DNA from: Galerina marginata
Lineage: Eukaryota > Basidiomycota > Agaricomycetes > Agaricales > Galerinaceae
Assembly (NCBI GenBank): GCA_023014335.1
Contig: JAECYW010000002.1
Coordinates: 124,001-188,000 of the forward strand
Direction: 5' to 3'
Length of the DNA: 64,000 bases
Made by a program: the position numbers and the translations under genes. The notes beneath the pieces were generated by a model. The model made no database searches. It had not been told where the DNA came from and worked only from the letters and a program-made list of their open reading frames with translations. Shown piece after piece: positions 10,386-21,997 of the stretch. Positions within the stretch are counted from its first letter, which is position 1; the number at the start of each line of letters is the position of its first letter.

Positions 10386-11424
10386 ATGAATCACCAGCAA
10401 GATGAACAACCACGCTTTCTTGTAAATAGATCGCGACTGTGGCTGGGAAAGGAGGCGCAGCCTTTGGAGGGCTAGGACTGGTACGCGCTAATTGATATTC
10501 CATTATTTTCTATTCCAACCAAAAAAAAATTGACTTGTAGTTGTAGTCAACGTGTCGTATTGGAGCAATGCTGGGAGAAAGGGGTTGCATTTCTCACAAC
10601 GCGGACACAACGGCGCAAAAGTACTCGTACGACTTCTCAGACTCGACCCTACCACCATTAAAATCCGGGAAATGGACGTCCTGGATAAGCCTTTTGTTTG
10701 CTTGATATGTTCGGCGTATTTTGGCAGGACGGCGTACACCCGCACCCGACAGGGTGCTGTAAGTTCGCCCTCGTCATAAAGAAGTTTGCCTAATTCAAAA
10801 ATGTTTTCAGGTCTATCATCACATTGAGGAGGGAATAAGCAAATACAACCCCCATCACACTCCGTCGTGGGGTCTGGTAGGACCCGAGGCGGAAACAGAG
10901 GTAAAGTCGCGAGAGCAATCTCAGCCTAGGATCATCGATCAGGCAGCACAACTAGATGTGCAACCACCAACCACTGCCCTGAACATTTCCAAAATCGGAT
11001 AACCCGGAAGGCCGTCATCGATCATGCCAAAGAAATGTGAGTTCATCCTGGCAGACTCGTTTGTGGATCCTTCGAACCAATATGACTCTTCCAGCCATGA
11101 TATATCCCGGCCGGTCAAAGACCTGGGTTATGTACATTTTTTGGGTCGACCAGACCTACCCTAGCCATATTTGCGTCAATAAACGCAAGGTCGTCTGCTT
11201 GCGATGTGCGTCGACAAAATGCAGGCTCTACCGCTGGAAGGGCATCCTGGCACACTTCAAGGATTCGTACGTCTATGATTCTGACCTGTTCTTACTTTTT
11301 CTCTGACGTTGACGTTGGGTCCAGACATAGTCTTTCGGCCTCTGTTGAACATGAAGATTGGAAGAAAATAAAGACATGATTCGGACTGTGTCGACCTCGG
11401 TGGAACAGAAAAAAGGTTCAGTAA
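10386..11424 (+). pseudogene. Zinc-finger F-box family, copy A (internally deleted, decayed)
   Basis: The 5' end matches exon 1 of the 740-residue family (MNHQQ...). The sequence then jumps at about 10545-10555 straight to the part coding EQCWEKGLHFSQRGH, so the F-box and the first Cys cluster are missing. The rest follows the family: FVCLIC, VYHHIE, LVGPEAE and the SHDISRP exon. It is damaged: the conserved Trp of the WMCNHC motif is a TAG stop, a small duplication (CCACCAACCACTGCCC) shifts the frame there, and another stop interrupts the exon after PDLP. The terminal stop aligns with that of copy E. Copy D has the same internal deletion joint, so the deletion predates the duplication. Confidence 0.85.
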
Positions 11425-11827
11425 ACACCAACCGCAACATACCACAAACTCCATTAGAACATCTTTCAGTGGCATGGCGTAGCTTCCTACATTTTCCAAA
11501 CATTTTCAGCCATCGAAATAAACCCCTAAGAAATTATGACTTGCTCTCAACGCCGTAACGCATAACACACGTCAGATTTTTCGTTAAAATTTTCTGTTCA
11601 TTACAATGTACAGAGTCTTTCCTGGTCTTTATAGGTCTTTCTTGGTGCCGCTGGACCGACCTATCGAGGACGCCACGTGGAAACGATCTCGTTGCGATCT
11701 CGTTCACTTCCGGACAAATAGCTTCAGTTGATCGGGATTTGGAAAACACGCTCCATTTACTGAAGATTCTGGACAGATACATCTTCCCGCTTTTCTACCT
11801 ACCACATCATAACCGCTGGTCAGAAAC
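11425..11827. other. Spacer between copy A and the F-box gene
   Basis: No gene is seen. It matches the spacer 60710-61296 of the other arm, but the other arm has roughly 0.2 kb extra at about 61020-61250. The promoter of the F-box gene at 11828 should lie here. Confidence 0.5.
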
Positions 11828-13615
11828 ATGTATCGATGGATCCAATGCGACAACCTCCAGGCAAGGGAAGATGATACTTCTTACAAGACATGTCCAACCT
11901 CCGGAGGTCCATGCTTCACATGCACAAGACTCTCCTCCTTGAACACCCAGATATCCGAAACCATGGACATATTGGTATTGGAAAGGATGCTGAACCAGCG
12001 ACGCGAGCTGAGGGCCGAAATAAACCACCTGCACCCGTCCATGATCGACCGAATGCCTGTGGAAGTTGCCTCCAATATCTTCGAGTTCTACGTTGGCGAC
12101 CGTAGCTTCGAAGTTCCCGTCCGGCGCCCCCCGCTCGCATTGCAATTGGGAGCCGTATGTCAGACCTGGCGGCGCATTGCGTGGTCCACCCCTCAACTCT
12201 GGGCGTCCATCTCCATGGATCTCAGCGTCAGGCCGGAACGAATTTCGGAGCACGCAGTACAGAGGTATACGATTTTAGAGCAACTCCTTTTAGATTGGAT
12301 CGCCCGCGCAGGCTGCTTCCCACTCTCCATCGAACTGTACTCAAGACACAGCATTGAACTTGGTAACATCGAGGGGCTCCTCCCCATCATTCATATCGTC
12401 AATAGCCTTTCGACGAGGTGGAAGTGCTTCAGCCTTCACCTTCCCATGTCGGTGCTACCCCTATTTTTCGTGAACACCGGTCAATTCAATACAGCGTCGT
12501 TGCTGGAGGAGATACAGGTCTGGAACATGACTACTCTTCTTGAGTTGATATCAGGATCAATAAGCCTAGGAGGAACTGGTGGCGATGCTGGCGATGTTGG
12601 CGGAATAGTGAAGCCAGCACCGAAGAAGGTCGGCCTTGGGGCTGTTCGCGTAAAGTCGCTTGATATTGAATGGAACAATGTCATCAGCCTGGAAATCAGG
12701 ATTGTATACATCAACGAAATTTTCTACATCCTTCGGCATTCTCCCTCATTGGTCGAATGCAACATATCGTGGCTTGGCTTGGCGGGCGACCTCGGCGACC
12801 TTCCTGACCTCAACCTTCCTTTCGTTCATCACAAACTGGAACGACTTCTTATCAAATTCGACGATTTCCATTGCCCTTCCGAATTCTTCTCTAGAGTCAC
12901 CTTGCCTTATCTAAAGACCCTTGATTGTGATTTCAGCGACTTGACGCTTCCAACCGACACATTTGTATCCTTTCTCAAACGATCAGGTCTACCAGCCAAG
13001 CATTCAGTTTCACCTGGTTCGATGATCTCAAACCCAGGATTGCATAGGACGAATACGAATTTAAAAGCTCTCAGTCTCATCCATCCGCAAATTCCTGGAG
13101 GCGGCGCAGATCTAATCCAAATATGCAATGCTGTCCCGGGTCTAAAGGAATTTAGTCTGATGACCAACATCGACTTCGGGGATACCTCTTTCGACGTGTT
13201 TTATCTCGCGCTGGCGAACGACACCGCACCCATACCTGACGGTGTCAGTCAGGTTGCCACAGGAAATGCAGTAACCTGTACGACTCTTGAAGACTCGGAC
13301 CTAACCGACTCTGAGGCGCCTATGTTGCTCCCGGCCCTCGAGACCTTTACATGTGACCAAAGCTTCCCTTGGAAATTCATACCAGGATTTTTCCTTCCTT
13401 TCAAAGGCCGAAATCCAAGCCGTTGCCGCCCATTGCAAACTCTCAAGGTTTGTTATGTGACGGACGCACCTCCACCCGTCCCTTCCATTGACTCGAAGAC
13501 GCTTGCTCTTCTTCATGATCTTATCGACCGGGGTGTTGATTTATCGGTTATAAACGCGCATTCGGCCGGAGAAACAGATTTGATCCAATATCCAGGCAGC
13601 GGTTTAAGACAATGA
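11828..13615 (+). CDS. F-box protein with LRR-like C-terminal half (595 aa)
   Basis: This is a single-exon frame starting at the ATG for MYRWIQCDN. The N-terminus has a small Cys cluster (C7, then KTC, then CFTC near residues 29-32) that could bind zinc. A coiled segment follows (SLNTQISETMDILVLERML), then an F-box-like motif with IDRMPVEVASNIFEFYV, LGAVCQTWRRIAWSTPQLWASI. The remainder has alternating hydrophobic strands and helices (for example VKSLDIEWN, LERLLIKFDDF, LKTLDCDF), as in irregular leucine-rich repeats. In this very common mushroom family the F-box is expected to bind Skp1 and the repeats to bind a target. Its near twin at 58937-60709 has 590 residues, roughly 90% identical by eye, and both are open. 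Confidence 0.85.
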   Translation: MYRWIQCDNLQAREDDTSYKTCPTSGGPCFTCTRLSSLNTQISETMDILVLERMLNQRRELRAEINHLHPSMIDRMPVEVASNIFEFYVGDRSFEVPVRRPPLALQLGAVCQTWRRIAWSTPQLWASISMDLSVRPERISEHAVQRYTILEQLLLDWIARAGCFPLSIELYSRHSIELGNIEGLLPIIHIVNSLSTRWKCFSLHLPMSVLPLFFVNTGQFNTASLLEEIQVWNMTTLLELISGSISLGGTGGDAGDVGGIVKPAPKKVGLGAVRVKSLDIEWNNVISLEIRIVYINEIFYILRHSPSLVECNISWLGLAGDLGDLPDLNLPFVHHKLERLLIKFDDFHCPSEFFSRVTLPYLKTLDCDFSDLTLPTDTFVSFLKRSGLPAKHSVSPGSMISNPGLHRTNTNLKALSLIHPQIPGGGADLIQICNAVPGLKEFSLMTNIDFGDTSFDVFYLALANDTAPIPDGVSQVATGNAVTCTTLEDSDLTDSEAPMLLPALETFTCDQSFPWKFIPGFFLPFKGRNPSRCRPLQTLKVCYVTDAPPPVPSIDSKTLALLHDLIDRGVDLSVINAHSAGETDLIQYPGSGLRQ

Positions 13616-14328
13616 AGAGGTTGCTGGGCGGTGGTACTAAAACAAAATCATAAATTAGAACATCCCTTATACTATACTCCATACTGTGGCGGAGTCAAAA
13701 TTCCTGTGACAATTATTAGGGTGTTTCACGGTAGCCCAACTTGAGCCCAACTTCGCGTCCAACTTTGGTCCCAACTTGGCCCCAATTTGAGGACAAGTGG
13801 GAGCAAAGTTGACCTGTTTCAAAATTGCCGCGCGTCGAGAGCCCCGGGTGGTAAGTTGAAAGAGTAGAAACTTTGTACTCTGGACGCCGCTCGTTCCTTA
13901 GTCTTGGAAAGATTTTTTTCTGTCCTTGGATCATCGTAGCTACTTCTGCAGCTCTCCCATCACCTGTAGTTTTGTTTTTTTTGAAAGGTTTATCATGCCA
14001 GATTTTGTAATTAGAAATTTTCAACGATTTGACTCCAATGTAAACCTTCATATGGGGCGCGGCTTCGTTGAATAAATACAGTCATGACATCCTGAAGTAA
14101 ATTTCCTTCGGCAACGTATAAGGGTCCAGACTATAAGAGAAAAAGGTAGGGAAAAGTAGATTCATCAAGGCCATGCAAAGCAACGGCTCTCAACTAGGTC
14201 TGTAGCTGTCATCTATCACCGTTTCCGATACTATCACTCCCAAGAATCAATACATTCAATGGCCAGGACTTCAACTAAAAAGCGAAAGCCACAACATCAA
14301 GGGAAAGACGAGACCAGCAATCAGTTGT
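13616..14328. other. Convergent spacer with CCAACTT repeats
   Basis: It lies between two convergent genes and should hold both 3' ends. At 13733-13795 about five imperfect ~15-base units of the type GCCCAACTTGA occur in tandem, preceded by GGGTGTTTCACGGTAG. The same array is present inverted at 58735-58835. No gene is seen in the rest. Confidence 0.5.
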
Positions 14329-17163
14329 TTACTGAACCTTTTTTTGTTCGTCCGAGGTGGACAGAGTCCGCAGTATGGTATTTATCTTCTTCCAATCTTT
14401 ATGTTCAACAGGCGCTGAAAGGCCATGGCTAGACCCAACGTCAACATCGGAGAAAAACAGGTGCAGAAGTAAAGACATACGAATCCTTGAGGTGTGCCTG
14501 GACATCCTTCCAGCGGTAGAGCCTGCATTTCGTCGATGCACATTGTATGCAAACAAACTCGCGATCATAGACGCAAAGAGGGCTGCGGTACGTCCTGTTG
14601 ACCAAAAAATATAAATAGTCCAAGTTATTGATTGGCCTCGATATGTCATGACTGGAACAATCATGGGTTTGAACTAATGGTCCACAAAAAGTCTGAGATG
14701 ATGCACTCACATTTCTTTGGCGTGTTCGATGACGGCCGCCAGGGGTAAACGATTCTCGAAATGTTCAGGGCAGTGGTTGCACATCCAGTTGCGCTCAGAC
14801 TGCCGGACATAGGCCTTATGTTCCTCTCGCGACTTTAACTCCTCTTCCGCCTCAGGTCCTACCAGGCTCCACGACAGAGTGTCGTGGATGACATCCCGCC
14901 AACTTGAAGGTTTTTCCATTTCAATGTGATGATGGACCTGAAGATATTCAATTAGGCAAACTTTCTTTTGAAGGGGCCGAGCTTACAGCATCCTGCCAGG
15001 TGTACGCTGTCCTGCCAACACTTGTCGTCCTGCATATCATGCAAACGAAACGCTTATCCAACGCGTCCATTTCCCATATTTTAGTGGTGACAGGGTCGAG
15101 TCCGAGTAGTCGTATGAGTACTTGTGCGGCATCGTGTCCGCGCTGTGAGAAATGCAGCCCCTTCTCCCAGCCTTGCTCCAATGCCCGACAGCCCAAATGG
15201 GGTACTGCACCCTCCCATCCTATCAAGCAGCCTCCTGCTCGCTCTGATGCGTGACCGCGCTCTGAATCATACACATAAGGTTCTGTGAGGCAGCTTTTTA
15301 CTTGCTTATCGTTACGCATAGTCTCGGAGCCATGGCACAGAAAAACCGAAGTCGCAAGGTTTAGAGCACTGAGATCTGGGGACGTCGTGCTTTTGACAAC
15401 TTCTTGAGCACATGAAGAGCTGGGTAGGAAGGAGATGAGTTTTTTCATTGTCGATGTTGTCCAGTCGTCAACCTCCTGAGGAAGAAGCTTGAGAACGTCT
15501 TTTTCAACAAGCGGGTCATCAGGAGGTGCGTTTGTCAGTCTTGATACAGAGTCAAACTGCATAACCGTGGTGAATGGAGGAAGGTAAGCCCACGTTGCTG
15601 GTGGGCAGTCATTATAAACCCCCTTGACAAAGTCGGTGCGCCGCTCAAGGAGTTTTCTACGCTCGATTTCCAAACGTTGTTGTGTTGCAGCAGTAATAGC
15701 TGGTACCAATAGTAACTGAAGTTCAGCCCAGCCTTACCAGAGTAACGGTTTCAGCACACAGAAGGTGCTAGAGCAGAGGAAATACACGCCTCTTTTCCTC
15801 AACCCCAATCGTCCTGTCGTGTTGACGAGATCTGTTAAAATCTGTCTGTTGAATGCAGCGTTGTCGACGTCTTCAGCTTCAAACCCCAGCCTTTTGAACC
15901 GGACCTTGATACTGATTAAAAGGTCAGTATGACACATGTAACTGTCCAAAGCGTCATGCTTACTTTTCCAACAAGGAAGAAACCATTAAATCTGCTTTGC
16001 GTAAGAGCGTTTTTTTGTACAATGTTGCCCATGCTAAACAATCCTTATATTCCTAAAGCAAAGGTATCAGTACAGGTTCTATGGGAAAATGGGCAGGGTG
16101 TATTACAGCTTGGCTTGTTGTGATCAGTTCATGTCTTTCCAATTTGTAGCTTTCCAGTGCTTCCTTCGCATCTGGCAGACCAGCGCCTATGGCATTTTGT
16201 AGCCTTTGTAGCGTAGATTTGATGTCATCGAGCTCTGCCCTATTAATCCTGACCGGGGAACCATTCAGAATCTCGTTATCAGAAGGGTTGATAACTACAG
16301 CTTGTCATGAGTATTGGGTCAAGCAACTAGAAGCTGAAAGGATGAAAACATACTTATAAACTGCGCATGCCTGACTAAACTTGGAACCAAATATCCGTAT
16401 TGTTTAAGGTCTTGATGCGTTGATATGAACCTGACCAAAAAATCAACTGGGTTGGCAGGATAAGGAAGTGAGAAATTATGTTCACTCTTTACGAAGACAA
16501 TCATCACATTGTCGTCGATAAAATGCGAGAATTAGCTGCGCTGGACTAGCACCACATCTCTGTTTTATCATTTGAATCAACAAATTTTAAGGATGTGCCT
16601 TAAATGACAAACCTCACAGATAGAAGGGTTGAACAATAAGTCAGCCCATTTGTAACCGGTAAGGTTTGACGGAATCTTGGGAATATCAGGGTAATTCCCA
16701 AATGCCGACCTCCAGACTGAGGTTGTCGATCGATCCTTGAGCAATTCTCGAAATATGGTGTCCGTTTTCGTCAACTGTAAAAGATCGATTGGATGTAGAT
16801 ACTCCAGGATCTAAATCGAGAGGTTTGACATGAGCTTATCGCGTGTCTCTGGCTTAGGATTGCATGTGCATACCTCCAACATAATTTCCATTGGTATGGT
16901 TCTGAAAGACTCTATATCCTTAGACTGCAAGCGAGTTCTACGCAGTACCCCATCCAATCGAAGTTTTTCCCGATATTCCCTGCGAACACATATCGCCAAG
17001 ATATTTACTGAACGTCATTAGGTTTGAATAGAAAATTATCGGATATCAATCAGCGCGCACCAGTCTTAGCCCTCTTTTCCCAGTTACAGTCGTGTTCTAG
17101 TTGGTACGAGGACAAGAAGTCGTCCTCTGAGTCCTGATAGAAATCGCCTTGCTGGTGATTCAT
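14329..17163 (-). CDS. Multi-zinc-finger F-box protein, copy B (about 740 aa, ~12 exons)
   Basis: The gene starts MNHQQGDFYQDSEDDFLSSY (ATG at 17163) and ends EQKKVQ (stop at 14329-14331). Its exon pattern is the one worked out for copy E, and each exon I checked is open with GT/AG borders. Domains in order: an acidic N-terminus; CVRREYREKL; an F-box (IPMEIMLE-ILEYLHPIDLLQL); a CERC...CDDC zinc cluster split by an intron after CE; a helical region (RINRAELDDI); a long exon (15709-14948) with GWEKGLHFSQRGH and FVCMIC; then WMCNHC, FVCIQC and KCRLYRW. The paired CxxC motifs suggest several zinc sites. F-box family knowledge suggests SCF substrate recognition; the target is unknown. It is convergent with the F-box gene at 11828-13615. 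Confidence 0.82.
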
Positions 17164-17872
17164 GGCAAAGGATCGAACAGACCAACAATCGATCAAGCCA
17201 CTGAAAAAGTTCTATTTGAACCTTGATAAAAAAAGAGAGAAACGTGGTCATTCGGCAAGCAAGGAACCCCAATGGATTGGTTTACGTACAAGAATGCTAA
17301 TAAGGGTCGGAAGTCCACAGCAAAGAAAGCGAGGGCTAAATCAGTTGGTTGGACGTTGTTGAACTCTGCAATTCAGTGCTCAGGCTTCCGTTGAAAAGAC
17401 AAAAGGTGATATATTACAAGTAGTGCTAAATAAGTTTGTGCTGGACGAACTTGAATGCAGGCATAGAACTTAGAAGCTGATGATCCACGTCGTCGGGTTT
17501 CATTAATCAGGCTCATTAGCAAGCCCGAACCATGTGAAACAGAAAGCAGGGGTATGCAAGAGCACTGGATTGGTTTGGATGCTATGATGGGCAAAGGAGA
17601 GGCGAGGAAACATGGCGGGGTGCTGGTTGAGGCCTTGAGGACCGATGTTTGCGGTTGTTTCCGAGACAGCCCATGGCTGGAAACCCGGACCGGTCAACCT
17701 CGGATCCGTTCTCGAGAGGAACGTCTCCGACCCAGGTTAATACCTTCCAACTACCTCGACCCAGATGATCTGTTGGTGATCTTAAGTGATTCTTCAAACC
17801 AATTCCTTGAAGATTTTAATTACTAGCAACTAGGCTCCGATCAATCCAAACTCTTTGGAACTTTACCCTGTT
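17164..17872. other. Upstream region of copy B and edge of the duplicated block
   Basis: Between 17164 and about 17735 the sequence matches 54830-55397 inverted, so it includes the shared promoter of copies B and E. Beyond 17735 it is unique and leads to the F-box gene at 17873. The open stretch 17503-17700 on the minus strand has a partner in the other arm but no domain; I do not call it a gene. Confidence 0.5.
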
Positions 17873-19459
17873 ATGTATCGCTGCAGCCAATGTGGCAACC
17901 TCGAAGCATCGGACCAAGAAGAGCCGTATAAAACTTGTCGGATCTCGCATGGTTCTCCATGCGAACCCTGCAAGCAACTGGATCGCATGAATAGCAAGAT
18001 ATCTGAAGCAATGGATTCACTCCAAGACTTGTTGTACCAGCGCTGCGAATTGAAAGCCCAGATCAACTCTCTCCATGATACTTTCGTCGAGCGTCAAGTG
18101 CCCGAAGAAATCGTTTCTTCGATATTCGTATCCACTGTCGGCCATCCGACAAATCATAACGATGTTTGGCACCAATTCCGTTCGCCGTTAACCTTAGGAG
18201 CCGTCTGTCGAACCTGGCGTCGGATTGCTTGGTCGACACCCAGCCTTTGGACAGCTCTGGAGGTCGGCATTGGGCCTGATGAAGGCGAAAAAAGGGCCCA
18301 ACTCCTCTTGGAATGGTTAGGTCGATCAAGAAACCTCCCGTTGTCGATTCGAGTTTACACTCTCCCCGATGTTGGGTACGCCTACTTATCCCCCGTGATT
18401 GAAATTATCAACCGATGCTCTGATCGATGGTACTCTCTGAATCTGGACGTTCCTGATTCATTTTTATCGAGTTTTTCCGATGCAAAATGTGATTTCTCCA
18501 TTTTGCACACCCTCAAATTTCGGATCTACACTTTCTCTCCAACCAGTCCGGACATAATCAACGCGGCACCCACGAAGGTTGTCATTAGCGGTCCTCCCAT
18601 ACGTACTCTGCGATTCAAATGGAAAAATGTCACTCATGCCTCCGGAGATGTTTTGGATACCAACGAAATTGTTGACCTGCTGGAGCGGGCTCCGCAGCTC
18701 ATAGACTGCAGCTTCAGCATAACCGACGGCGGAAGAATAGGGGTTCCATTCATCCCATACCGTCAACCAGTCACTCATCCACAGCTCAAGTCCCTCACTA
18801 TTGACCTACTGCGCGAACTTACAGATTTGTTTGGCAATATAAGCCTACCGGGACTAACAAAACTCACGCTCATATCCCAGGTCAGCGTGCCAGTGGATGC
18901 GTTAATATCCCTGCTCGCACGTTCTTGCTATCCTTTGGAAGAACTTAATATCCAAAGCGATTGTATAACGGGTAAAGACTTAGTCCAGCTTGCGAGAGCG
19001 GCTCCTTTGCTCACCAAGCTATCCATACGTCCGAACACTACACACGTACTGAACATGCCACTGGACTCTTTCTACCAAGCCCTGTCTTCCCATCTTCCAA
19101 CCGAGGGCGACGATGAACCTGCTGCCGCAGAACCTTTACTGCCACTGCTTCAAATATTCACCCTAGATGCAGAAACTACTTTCCCTTGGGAACTTGTCCT
19201 GGGACTCTTCGCTCCTTTGAACGAAACGGAGAATGCCCCTCGAAGGCCGCTTAAGTCAGTCAACATAACTTGCGAATCGGTGAATGAACGTGACTACGCT
19301 GACAGACAGACTCTGTCTTTCCTCCAAAAGCTTCAGGAGGAGATTTCTCTCCGATTCCTGTGTTATGGAAATGATTTGATTGAATGGTCTCGCCGTAAGG
19401 TAGAAGAGGAAGGTGATCAAGATGTAGAGCCCCCAAGTGATGACTACTGGTATGCTTAA
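17873..19459 (+). CDS. F-box protein with LRR-like C-terminal half (528 aa)
   Basis: I chose the ATG at 17873 (MYRCSQCGNL), which aligns with the start of the 11828 and 60709 genes; the frame is open a few codons upstream without an ATG. The N-terminal Cys cluster is fuller than in the paralogues (CSQC, KTC, CEPC). Then come a coiled segment, an F-box-like motif with VPEEIVSSIF and LGAVCRTWRRIAWSTPSLWTAL, and LRR-like strands such as IRTLRFKWKNV, LKSLTIDLL and LTKLTLISQV. The C-terminus ends in an acidic tail. It belongs to the same family as the duplicated F-box genes but is clearly diverged and lies just outside the duplicated block, so it is an older paralogue. Confidence 0.85.
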   Translation: MYRCSQCGNLEASDQEEPYKTCRISHGSPCEPCKQLDRMNSKISEAMDSLQDLLYQRCELKAQINSLHDTFVERQVPEEIVSSIFVSTVGHPTNHNDVWHQFRSPLTLGAVCRTWRRIAWSTPSLWTALEVGIGPDEGEKRAQLLLEWLGRSRNLPLSIRVYTLPDVGYAYLSPVIEIINRCSDRWYSLNLDVPDSFLSSFSDAKCDFSILHTLKFRIYTFSPTSPDIINAAPTKVVISGPPIRTLRFKWKNVTHASGDVLDTNEIVDLLERAPQLIDCSFSITDGGRIGVPFIPYRQPVTHPQLKSLTIDLLRELTDLFGNISLPGLTKLTLISQVSVPVDALISLLARSCYPLEELNIQSDCITGKDLVQLARAAPLLTKLSIRPNTTHVLNMPLDSFYQALSSHLPTEGDDEPAAAEPLLPLLQIFTLDAETTFPWELVLGLFAPLNETENAPRRPLKSVNITCESVNERDYADRQTLSFLQKLQEEISLRFLCYGNDLIEWSRRKVEEEGDQDVEPPSDDYWYA

Positions 19460-19657
19460 AAAGTTGCCAAAACCTAATGGAGGCTCAATCGTATCCCACT
19501 TGAGCGCTTGAGCCTTGATACATCGTGATTTACCAAAAATTTTCCTGTCTGCTTTTAAACACCTCGTTTATGTTTATATGAATGAATTTGTCGATAATGT
19601 ACACATCTTTGAGGAACTCAGCAGCCGAGTGGCCGATAAACATGGCACTTCAAAGAA

Positions 19658-21394
19658 TCAGATCCTTCCAAATCTGTCCAGGATGGGTCTTCCATACGAT
19701 GGCTATAGTCGAACAGGATTGTGAGAATTCTTAGAATGACTACGAGGTCTCCTGATGCGACATACCAGAGCCTCAGGCGAATTTCCAAGGATCTTTTCAA
19801 TCTTGTCCATGATTTCCGGAGTTAGTTTAGGAATGACCTCGATGGCCTTCAGGTTCTCGACGATTTGCTCGGGTTTGGATGCCCCGAGGATGACGGTCGA
19901 AGTATTAGGGTTTTTGGCAACCCACGCGAGAGCAAGAGCTCCTACAGTCGTCCCCAATTCTGGCGAAAAAAGAGTTTCAGTCCTGATTGAATCTGAACGT
20001 CGACAAGAGGAGCCAGTCTTACCTTTCTCAGCAAGAAGGGTTAACTCCTTCACCTTTCGGATCTGCTCTTGGCCTTCAGGGGCTTTGAGCTGAGAAATGG
20101 TGTCCTTAAAGAAGGCGGAGTGGTTGGCGAATCGGGTATCCTCGGGGACGCCATTGTTATACTGTCCGTGTTTTCAGTCCAGACGAAGTATATTGGTCAG
20201 GGAAAATCATACCTTTCCGGTGAGCAATCCACTGGCCAGAGCCGAGAATACTGTGGTTCCGAGATTATACTTCTTGTAAAGGGGACTATCCGGTGCAAAA
20301 TCAGCCATGATAAGAATATCACTCTGAGATAAAGCCGCACTGATATTCCTTTTCCGGGCGCTCCCGATGGAACATACTATCGAATAGGTTATGAGATATT
20401 ACTAGCGCAAAAAAAGGAGTGCGCGAACTGATGTTTGCATTGCTCTGCGATTGGAGCAATGAGGTTAAGTTTAGTGGCAATATCTGCCACAAATCAATCA
20501 GACGGACGAAAGAACTTGGGCGAGTGAAGAACCTACGGTGAGCCTCTTCGATTTCTCGTGCACTCCACTCCGATGTAGCCCAGTATAGTGCCTTCGATAA
20601 ATTAGCAACGGTTGGGGTGGAATTAGCAGAAGGTGCAACATACCCATCCCTTTTCGATGACATAATTAAATGCGCGAACGATCTCTTCCATCGGCACTGT
20701 TAGAGCAATACATTAAAATAACAGCGCAATAGAAGAGAACCTCAGCCTACCTGATTGGTCAAATCTGTGCGCGAAAAGCACATCAACATAATCAAGACCG
20801 AGACGTGCAAGTGATTCCTGAGTTCCTTCGATGATACTTTGGGCGGTGAAAGATAAGTTTTGGAACAAGGGCGGCCGAAGTACTTACTGCTTGCGCGACA
20901 GGCCCTGGTCATTGGGGCCCTTTCGAGGTCCCCAAAAGAGTTTTGTGGTGATGACTAGATCGGTTCTTCGAAGTCCAAGTTCCTTTATTACTCGACCCCT
21001 GTAATCTGCTTCAGTATTAGACGCGGTTTGATTATTGGTGAATGTACATTTCGTCCTCGGATTTTCCTCCTGCATACGCCTCTGCTGTATCGAACATATT
21101 GATCCCATTCTCGAATGCGACTTTGATAATCTCCTAAACACGATGTTCAGTAAACAGATTTCAAGTTGACCTATCTCGAGAAGTACCTTCACTGGGTCAC
21201 CCACGACTGTTCCTCCAAGAGTAAGCCCTTTAAAGTTGTTAAAAAACGTCCTGATAAGAAAACTTCACATACAGGGACTTACAGCCTCCCAACGAGAATA
21301 CTGGCACCCTCAACCCACTGGGTCCGAGCCGGCGAAAGGGCATATTTTTGGGGTCAAATTCGCGCTGAACGGGCCATGACTGGAGGACCGACAT
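19658..21394 (-). CDS. Aldo/keto reductase 1 (Kv-beta/YghZ-like)
   Basis: A multi-exon gene starting MSVLQSWPVQREFDP with ATG at 21394. It shows FRRLGPSGLRVPVFSLGG, then GINMFDTAEAYAGGKSEDEM (catalytic Asp and Tyr), LVITTKLFWG (catalytic Lys), and FAHRF (catalytic His) followed by the VPMEEIVRAFN segment. Further on are YWATSEWSAREIEEAH and the NADP-binding region STVILGASKPEQIVENLKA. The last intron (GTATGT...TAG) removes a spurious stop and gives the end PSYGRPILDRFGRI, with the stop at 19658-19660. AKRs of this type reduce aldehydes or ketones with NADPH in the cytosol; the substrate is unknown. It is the first of three tandem copies. Confidence 0.92.
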
Positions 21395-21997
21395 CGTTGC
21401 AACTATACTCGTTTGGGTGGGTGGGGGAAGCAAACTGGATCCCAGGGAAAGAGGAACTAAATATTGTCCGGATCGTTAACCGTGTATGGTAACGTATTAA
21501 TAATCGTTTGAAATACGAAGAGGGCTATAGATAGCTCGGTCTAGAGAGCGGTTTGCTTAGATTGGAAGCGAACGTCATGGAAGGATCGTACCTGCGTGCC
21601 TCTTTGGAATTTGACCGCATGGTCTTTCGAATCAGCTGACGGCGCTTGTGGGTTTGGTGTTATCGCAGGAATGTCGGGATTTGCGGCAAGATGACAAAAT
21701 TGTCAGTTTCAATGAAAGCAACCGGCACATAGATAAGTTATAACCGAGTAGAATTAGCCAGTGTTGGACCTCGATGATATGATTGAGGGTCGATTGGCGA
21801 CTACTCTTGGATTTAACAATTTGCCTGAAGATATTCGATCGATGCTCATTTGAATCTGAATTTGAATACTGTCAACTTTCGAAGGCGTTGGTCGAGTCTT
21901 TTCAATATGTATTAAATAAATTGATCTCTGCATACTGTGCATCTTTGAAGGACTCATGGGCGGAAGTCTGATAAACGTTGCAATCCAATCATCAGTT

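Larger units (their letters stand above)
10386..17735. repeat. Left arm of a 7.4-kb inverted segmental duplication
   Basis: From the exon-1 remnant of copy A (10386) to about 17735, this block matches 54830-62257 in reverse orientation, gene by gene and through the spacers. Pairs are A with D, the F-box gene 11828-13615 with 58937-60709, and B with E. Homology fades at the right around CCGTTCTCGAGAGG, and at the left just before the ATG of copy A. Confidence 0.92.

Noticed and set aside
10156..10503. 115-residue frame on the minus strand
   Set aside because: Its right part is antisense to the exon-1 remnant of copy A, and the rest has no domain.
13721..13800. CCAACTT array as a miniature transposon
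   Set aside because: Only one GTGTTTCACG end is seen; no inverted partner end was found nearby.
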